Below are positions 6,312 through 10,387 of a stretch of DNA of 10,387 nucleotides, one piece after another. The notes beneath the pieces are model-generated. The model did no database searches, was not told the origin of the DNA, and saw nothing but the letters and a program-made list of their open reading frames with translations. The stretch comes from an uncultured Lachnospiraceae bacterium (GTDB lineage: Bacteria; Bacillota; Clostridia; Lachnospirales; Lachnospiraceae), in contig CAMNQN010000119.1 of the NCBI GenBank assembly GCA_946549155.1, positions 1 through 10,387 on the forward strand. The letters are read 5' to 3'. Position numbers and translations under genes: made by a program. Position 1 is the first letter of the stretch. Every line of letters starts with the position of its first letter.

Positions 6312-7544
6312 ATGGCATTGTTTGGAAAGAAAAACGCAAATTATATTTCTTCCAAAGAGACGAAGCGGATTTCCAGAGAAAACCGCCGGGTCACGGGAGA
6401 GATTGAGAAAAAGAGAAACCGGAAAAATATTCCGGAGTCGGAATATCTGACCCGGATGAAAAATCCGGCCAACGTGGTGGAATTTGACGACGTGCATACC
6501 TATTTCTTTACCGATATCGGAACGGTGAAGGCGGTAAACGGCGTGTCCTTTGAGGTGCCCCAGGGCAAGACCGTGGGGATTGTGGGAGAGTCCGGCTGCG
6601 GGAAATCTGTGACCAGCCTGTCTCTGATGCAGCTGGTGCAGCGGCCCCAGGGGCAGACCGTGGCGGGCGAGATTCGCTTTAATGCGGGCGAGAAGGTCTA
6701 CAATATTGTGAATACGCCCACCAGCGTGATGCAGAAGCTTCGCGGAAATGAGATGTCCATGATTTTCCAGGAGCCGATGACGGCCTTAAATCCGGTGTTT
6801 CGCATCGGCGACCAGGTGGACGAGATCGTGGCTCTTCACAATCCTTCCATGAGCAGGGAGCAGGTGAAAGAGCGGACCATCGAGATGTTGGAGATGGTGG
6901 GTATTGCCAACAGTCAGGGGGTGTACCGTATGTATCCCCACGAGCTGTCCGGAGGCATGCGGCAGCGGGTTTGTATCGCCATCGGGCTGGCCTGCAATCC
7001 GAAGCTGATTATCGCGGACGAGCCCACCACGGCGCTGGATGTGACAATTCAGGCCCAGATTTTGGATCTGATGCGCAGCCTGAAGGATAAGATCAACTCC
7101 TCCATCATGCTGATCACCCACGATCTGGGAGTGATTGCGGAGATGGCGGATTATGTAGTAGTGATGTACGCGGGCCGGGTGGTGGAGAAGGGAACGGCCC
7201 AGGAAATTTTCAAGACCCCCTCCCACCCCTATACTATTGGGCTGATGCGTTCCAAGCCGGTGGTGGGAAAGCAGGTGGAGAAACTCTACAGCATTCCCGG
7301 CAAAGTGCCTAACCCCATCAATATGCCGGATTACTGTTATTTTAAGGACCGCTGTGAGCTGAGCTGTGAAAAGTGCGGCGGCAGATATCCCGGTGTGATC
7401 AAGCTGAGCCCCACCCACGAGGTGAGCTGTTACCGCTACGAGGACCGCAGAGAGGCGGGCTGGCTGGCGCAGGTGGAGCTGGGAGCGTCCGGCAGGGAAA
7501 GGCAGCAGGAGGAAAAAGGAAAGGAGGGAGCGCGTCATGAGTGA
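6312..7544 (+). CDS. oppD: Peptide-type ABC importer ATPase, OppD/DppD type
   Basis: A 410-residue cytoplasmic ATPase that powers the importer. ATG 6312 lies eight bases after the oppC stop with a modest GGTGAG site. Motifs in order: Walker A G-E-S-G-C-G-K-S (92-99), Q-loop Q153, signature L-S-G-G-M-R-Q (212-218), Walker B L-I-I-A-D-E (232-237), and switch His270. All are intact. The C-terminal oligopeptide-family region has cysteines C342, C348, C352, C355 and C373, matching the conserved cluster reported to bind iron-sulphur in some relatives. Unlike typical OppD proteins, which start near the first strand, this one has about 52 extra N-terminal residues rich in Lys and Arg before the ATPase domain. 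It also has a charged tail of about 30 residues (380-410). Its stop overlaps the oppF start by eight bases, indicating translational coupling. Confidence 0.95.
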   Translation: MALFGKKNANYISSKETKRISRENRRVTGEIEKKRNRKNIPESEYLTRMKNPANVVEFDDVHTYFFTDIGTVKAVNGVSFEVPQGKTVGIVGESGCGKSVTSLSLMQLVQRPQGQTVAGEIRFNAGEKVYNIVNTPTSVMQKLRGNEMSMIFQEPMTALNPVFRIGDQVDEIVALHNPSMSREQVKERTIEMLEMVGIANSQGVYRMYPHELSGGMRQRVCIAIGLACNPKLIIADEPTTALDVTIQAQILDLMRSLKDKINSSIMLITHDLGVIAEMADYVVVMYAGRVVEKGTAQEIFKTPSHPYTIGLMRSKPVVGKQVEKLYSIPGKVPNPINMPDYCYFKDRCELSCEKCGGRYPGVIKLSPTHEVSCYRYEDRREAGWLAQVELGASGRERQQEEKGKEGARHE

Positions 7545-8535
7545 GAAGATGCAGGAGAAGGCGGTGCAGGCACCCATTCTGCAGGTTTCCCATCTGAAAA
7601 AATATTTTCCTATTAAAGGCGGAATGTTTGGAAAGCAGGTGGGCGCTGTGAAGGCGGTGGACGATGTGTCCTTTACCCTGGAGAAGGGAACCACCATGGG
7701 ATTGGTGGGAGAGTCCGGCTGCGGAAAATCCACCACGGGGCGTACCATCCTCCGTTTGATTGAAAAGACAGACGGTACCGTGCTCTTTCACGGGCAGGAT
7801 GTGAACGCTCTGTCCCACAAGGAGATGCGGGATATGCGCACGAAGATGCAGATCATCTTCCAGGATCCCTATTCCTCCCTATCCCCCAGACTTCCGGTGG
7901 GGGAGATTATCGGAGAGGCGGTGCGGGAGCACAATCTGGTGCCGAAATCCCAGTATCAGGACTATATTACGAAGATCATGAACGACTGCGGCCTGCAGCC
8001 CTACCATAAGGACCGTTATCCCCATGAGTTCTCCGGCGGACAGAGGCAGCGTATCTGTATTGCCAGAGCTCTAGCGCTGAATCCGGAGTTTGTGGTGTGC
8101 GACGAGCCGGTATCCGCCCTGGATGTGTCCGTCCAGGCCCAGATCATTAATCTGTTGAAGGAATTGCAGGAAAAGCGGAAGCTGACCTACCTGTTTATCT
8201 CCCATGACCTGTCCGTGGTGGAGCATATTTCCGACACGGTGGGCGTGATGTATCTGGGCGGTCTGGTGGAAACGGGCCGCACGGAGGACATTTTTGCCGA
8301 TCCGCTGCATCCCTACACCAAGGCGCTGTTTTCCGCCATCCCCATGCCGGATCCGGATCTGAAGCGGAACCGTATTATTCTGGAGGGCAGCATTCCCTCC
8401 CCGGCCAATCCCCCCAAGGGGTGCAAATTTCATACCCGGTGCAGCCAGTGCATGGAACGCTGCAGGACGGAGGTGCCGGTGGAAAAGGATATGGGAAACG
8501 GGCATATGGTGAGATGCCATCTTTACGATGAATAA
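7537..8535 (+). CDS. oppF: Peptide-type ABC importer ATPase, OppF/DppF type
   Basis: A 332-residue cytoplasmic ATPase, the usual family length, expected to form a heterodimer with the OppD-type protein. ATG 7537 overlaps the oppD stop and is preceded by AAGGAGGGAG (7521-7530). Motifs: Walker A G-E-S-G-C-G-K-S (58-65), Q109, signature F-S-G-G-Q-R-Q (165-171), Walker B F-V-V-C-D-E (185-190), H223. The segment V-S-A-L-D-V-S-V-Q-A-Q (192-202) and the C-terminal P-S-P-A-N-P-P-K-G-C (287-296) are hallmarks of the OppF branch. C296, C302, C305, C309 and C327 form the same kind of cysteine cluster as in the partner. Both nucleotide-binding proteins have complete catalytic sets, so neither site looks degenerate. 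Confidence 0.95.
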   Translation: MSEKMQEKAVQAPILQVSHLKKYFPIKGGMFGKQVGAVKAVDDVSFTLEKGTTMGLVGESGCGKSTTGRTILRLIEKTDGTVLFHGQDVNALSHKEMRDMRTKMQIIFQDPYSSLSPRLPVGEIIGEAVREHNLVPKSQYQDYITKIMNDCGLQPYHKDRYPHEFSGGQRQRICIARALALNPEFVVCDEPVSALDVSVQAQIINLLKELQEKRKLTYLFISHDLSVVEHISDTVGVMYLGGLVETGRTEDIFADPLHPYTKALFSAIPMPDPDLKRNRIILEGSIPSPANPPKGCKFHTRCSQCMERCRTEVPVEKDMGNGHMVRCHLYDE

Positions 8536-8568
8536 GGAAAGACATTTCCTGCTTCAGAGGTGAGCGTA

Positions 8569-8847
8569 ATGGGAAGAAAGAAAAAAGAAGACTTGCCGGA
8601 CTATACGGTGGCGGACATGGATTTAGACGGGATGCCCTGGAATACCAGGAAGCTGGGGCACGCCGCCAGAGAAACAGAACAGGAAGAAAAAAAAGCCGGC
8701 CAGTGGCCGGGCCTGGAGGAGCCCCTCACAGGGGAGGAACGCCGCTATATGGCCTGGCAGGGATTGAAAGCGGGGCTTCTGATCGGGCTGGTGTTTGTGG
8801 GAGCGGCGTTTCTGTTTCTTTTGTTCTGCCTGTATGTGTGGTTTTAA
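8569..8847 (+). CDS. Small membrane-anchored protein with C-terminal helix, unknown function
   Basis: A 92-residue protein starting at ATG 8569, six bases after AGAGGTG (8556-8562); GTG 8560 lies inside that site and is less likely. The first 69 residues are charged and hydrophilic: a Lys-rich start, then D-Y-T-V-A-D-M-D-L-D-G-M-P-W, then a Glu/Lys-rich linker. One strong hydrophobic helix (about 70-90) ends the protein, so it looks like a tail-anchored protein with a cytoplasmic head. It begins 33 bases after oppF with no terminator between, so it is probably co-transcribed with the importer. I do not recognise a characterised family. It might be a small accessory subunit, but nothing in the sequence proves that. 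It converges on the opposite-strand HicB gene with only 17 bases between the stop codons, and no + strand terminator is evident after it. Confidence 0.75.
   Translation: MGRKKKEDLPDYTVADMDLDGMPWNTRKLGHAARETEQEEKKAGQWPGLEEPLTGEERRYMAWQGLKAGLLIGLVFVGAAFLFLLFCLYVWF
8687..8710 (-). terminator. Intrinsic terminator of the DAHP synthase-HicB unit, inside the convergent gene
   Basis: On the minus strand CCGGCC (8710-8705), loop ACT, GGCCGG (8701-8696) is followed one base later by eight T (8694-8687). This is a textbook hairpin plus U run. It lies about 155 bases past the hicB stop, within the coding sequence of the small membrane protein, where the T run reads as GAAAAAAAA (Glu-Lys-Lys codons) on the + strand. 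Confidence 0.7.
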
Positions 8848-8864
8848 CTGCTCAGCGGAAGGCT

Positions 8865-9140
8865 TCATTCGTCCCAGCCGTCGTTAAAACGGTAATTGAT
8901 ACAGATATTTCTTATGAGTTCCCCTTCTTCCAGAGTCAGATCCCTGGGATCGGACACTGGGGGCAGGGGAATATTTTCTTCCATATCTATGTCGATCCAG
9001 GTGGCGGCGGACTCATTGGCGTTCTCGATAGCGTCGTCTAGGGTCTCGCCCCGGGCGGTGCATCCTTCCAGATCCGGGAAATACCCAACATAGGTTCCGT
9101 TTTCTGCCTTTTTGAAAATGGCAGGATATATAAATTTCAT
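8865..9140 (-). CDS. HicB-like antitoxin-family protein, apparently without HicA
   Basis: A 91-residue protein starting at ATG 9140 (reverse strand) behind AAAGGAGC (9154-9147). The N-terminal half matches the HicB partial RNase H-like fold: Y-P-A-I-F (5-9), Y-V-G-Y-F-P-D-L-E-G-C (17-27), then G-E-T-L-D-D-A-I-E-N-A (31-41) and I-P-L-P-P (57-61). The acidic C-terminus (about 62-91) shows no obvious ribbon-helix-helix or helix-turn-helix DNA-binding segment. HicB proteins normally neutralise a neighbouring HicA mRNA interferase, but no HicA-sized frame lies on either side: DAHP synthase ends 34 bases upstream and the convergent gene is downstream. It may therefore be a solitary HicB with another role, or the remnant of a lost pair. 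It is probably transcribed with the DAHP synthase. Confidence 0.85.
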   Translation of the reverse strand: MKFIYPAIFKKAENGTYVGYFPDLEGCTARGETLDDAIENANESAATWIDIDMEENIPLPPVSDPRDLTLEEGELIRNICINYRFNDGWDE

Positions 9141-9174
9141 AATAAAGCTCCTTTCAGATTCTGAAATCGGGGTG

Positions 9175-10209
9175 TCAGCACATCTTATAAATATCGTACA
9201 CCAGCTTTTCTGAGTCCTCCCATCCCAGACAGGGGTCGGTGATGGACTGGCCGTAGACGTGGCAGGAGTTGCCGATCTTCTGGTTTCCGCTCACAAGGTA
9301 GCTTTCGATCATAAGGCCCTTTACCATCTCCTTGATCTCGGGATTGTAATTGCGGCTGTGCAGTACCTCATGGCAGATGCGGATCTGCTCCATGTGCTGC
9401 TTGTTGGAATTTGAGTGGTTGGCATCCACCACGGCTGCCGGGTTTTTCAGCCCCCGCTTTGCATACATTTCCAAAAGCAGAATCAGATCCTCATAGTGGT
9501 AGTTGGGAATGCAGTTGCCATGCTTGTTGACAGCACCCCTCAGAATGACATGGGCCAGATCGTTCCCGTCTGTGTTCACATCCCAGCCCCGGTAGATGAA
9601 ATTATGCTTGCTTTGGGCGGCCTGCACAGAGTTAAACATGACGGAAAGGTCACCGCTGGTGGGATTTTTCATGCCTGCGGGAACATCCATGCCGCTGACG
9701 GTCATACGGTGCTGCTGATCCTCCACGGAGCGGGCCCCGATGGCCACGTAGGAGAGAAGATCATCCAGGTAACGCCAGTTTTCCGGATAAAGCATCTCGT
9801 CGGCGGCGGTCAGTCCCGTCTCCTCGATGGCGCGGATGTGCAGCTTGCGGATGGCGATAATGCCCGCCAGCAGGTCCGGTTTTTTCTCAGGATCCGGCTG
9901 ATGGATCATGCCCTTGTAGCCTTCTCCGGTGGTGCGGGGCTTATTGGTATAGATCCGGGGAATAATAATGAGACGGTCCCCCACCTGATCCTGCAGCTTT
10001 GCCAGGCGGTTCAGATAATCGCAGACGGAATCCTCATTGTCTGCGGAGCAGGGTCCGATAATCACACAGAATTTATTTGATTCGCCGGTGAATACCTTCC
10101 GGATTTCCCGGTCACGTTCTTCCTTCACCTTCCGCCCCCGTTCTGACAGCGGGTGCTCTTTTTTGATCTCTGCCGGAATAGGCAGCTTTTTTTCAAAATG
10201 AATCGACAT
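9175..10209 (-). CDS. aroF: 3-deoxy-7-phosphoheptulonate (DAHP) synthase, type I, AroF/G/H-like
   Basis: A cytoplasmic enzyme that condenses phosphoenolpyruvate and erythrose 4-phosphate to DAHP, the first step of the shikimate pathway. It has 344 residues counted from ATG 10209, which follows AAAGGAGTC; an in-frame ATG at 10248 touches the -10 box and cannot be used from this promoter. Family motifs are complete: I-G-P-C-S (51-55, metal ligand Cys54), N-K-P-R-T-T (89-94) and Y-K-G (98-100), G-A-R-S-V-E-D-Q (158-165), K-N-P-T-S-G-D (181-187), D-A-N-H-S-N-S (262-268, His265), E302 in I-E-S-Y-L-V-S-G-N-Q, and S-I-T-D-P-C-L-G-W (322-330, Asp325). Length matches the feedback-regulated E. coli-type isozymes, but which aromatic amino acid inhibits it cannot be read with confidence. 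It is the first gene of a unit with the HicB-like gene. Confidence 0.96.
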   Translation of the reverse strand: MSIHFEKKLPIPAEIKKEHPLSERGRKVKEERDREIRKVFTGESNKFCVIIGPCSADNEDSVCDYLNRLAKLQDQVGDRLIIIPRIYTNKPRTTGEGYKGMIHQPDPEKKPDLLAGIIAIRKLHIRAIEETGLTAADEMLYPENWRYLDDLLSYVAIGARSVEDQQHRMTVSGMDVPAGMKNPTSGDLSVMFNSVQAAQSKHNFIYRGWDVNTDGNDLAHVILRGAVNKHGNCIPNYHYEDLILLLEMYAKRGLKNPAAVVDANHSNSNKQHMEQIRICHEVLHSRNYNPEIKEMVKGLMIESYLVSGNQKIGNSCHVYGQSITDPCLGWEDSEKLVYDIYKMC

Positions 10210-10233
10210 GGTGTAAGACTCCTTTGTAGGTAA

Positions 10234-10249
10234 AATGTTCGAAAACATT
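10234..10249. promoter_or_regulatory. Candidate operator: inverted repeat over the -10 and start region
   Basis: AATGTT (10234-10239) and AACATT (10244-10249) are perfect inverted repeats separated by CGAA, overlapping the -10 box by three bases and covering the likely transcription start. The site is well placed for a dimeric repressor, but the arms are short and AT-rich, so chance is possible. It does not fit the Gram-positive LexA box spacing. Confidence 0.3.
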
Positions 10250-10275
10250 ATATACTAAGATTTCATCCGGCGCAA
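10247..10275 (-). promoter_or_regulatory. Sigma-A promoter of the DAHP synthase gene
   Basis: On the minus strand TTGCGC (10275-10270) and a perfect TATAAT (10252-10247) are separated by exactly 17 bases. Transcription would start near 10240, leaving a leader of about 30 bases before ATG 10209 that contains the ribosome site. The leader is too short for an attenuator or T-box. Bases 10276-10387 further upstream hold no gene or named element that I can support. Confidence 0.8.
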
Positions 10276-10387
10276 GTCTTGATGAAGCCCGCCAATTCGT
10301 AAGCTACTGTTCGGAGGGCATCTTCGTGTTTGGTTAATTATCAGGACGCAGGAAAAGACGGGGCCGGGCGGGCAGATGCCTCTGGAA

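Noticed and set aside
4546..6339. Long minus-strand frame opposite the OppC-type gene
   Set aside because: It is a shadow of codon bias, rich in His, Arg and Gln with no family motif; the + strand encodes a clear permease.
8687..8710. A8 run plus GC hairpin read as a programmed -1 frameshift site on the + strand
   Set aside because: The hairpin starts one base after the A run, leaving no spacer for ribosomal pausing, and the shifted frame leads into antisense of hicB with no domain. A minus-strand terminator explains the same bases better.
10209..10248. Upstream ATG start for DAHP synthase, adding 13 residues
   Set aside because: That codon abuts the -10 box and would lie upstream of the transcription start; ATG 10209 has a good ribosome site and begins with the usual family N-terminus.
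10234..10249. LexA-type operator
   Set aside because: The half-sites and spacing do not match the Gram-positive box CGAAC-N4-GTTCG.
10276..10387. Possible T-box or attenuator upstream of DAHP synthase
   Set aside because: The region lies upstream of the promoter, so it would not be transcribed with the gene, and no T-box consensus or terminator pair was seen.

Overview
The window looks like chromosomal DNA of a Gram-positive anaerobe of the Clostridia, most likely a Lachnospiraceae-type organism. This is inferred from moderately GC-rich coding sequence, strong AGGAGG ribosome sites, tRNAs without an encoded CCA end, Gram-positive style operons and the kinds of proteins encoded. No plasmid, phage, insertion-sequence or CRISPR signature was seen.

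Layout. Bases 1-217 hold two identical tRNA-Gly(GCC) genes and a terminator. Bases 262-900 encode a four-helix membrane protein of unknown function. A promoter and a roughly 140-base leader (about 903-1077) then lead into a five-gene peptide-type ABC importer on the + strand: substrate-binding protein (1078-3360), a 200-base gap with two very strong overlapping hairpins, permease OppB-type (3563-4549), permease OppC-type (4564-6303), and ATPases OppD-type (6312-7544) and OppF-type (7537-8535). A small membrane-anchored protein (8569-8847) follows closely. On the opposite strand, converging on it, lie a type I DAHP synthase (9175-10209) with a near-consensus promoter and, downstream, a HicB-family protein without a HicA partner (8865-9140). 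The intrinsic terminator for this pair appears to lie inside the convergent small-protein gene.

How the genes work together. The binding protein should capture a peptide or similar ligand outside the cell, the two permeases form the channel, and the two ATPases drive import. The DAHP synthase makes the first intermediate of aromatic amino acid synthesis and seems unrelated to the importer.

The most unusual content is in the importer. The OppC-type permease carries an extra domain of about 275 residues outside the cell between its first two membrane segments, built from four related units spaced about 62 residues apart. The binding protein carries an extra acidic segment of about 140 residues and has no lipobox cysteine to anchor it. 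Together these suggest, as inference only, that the enlarged permease loop helps hold or dock an unanchored binding protein.
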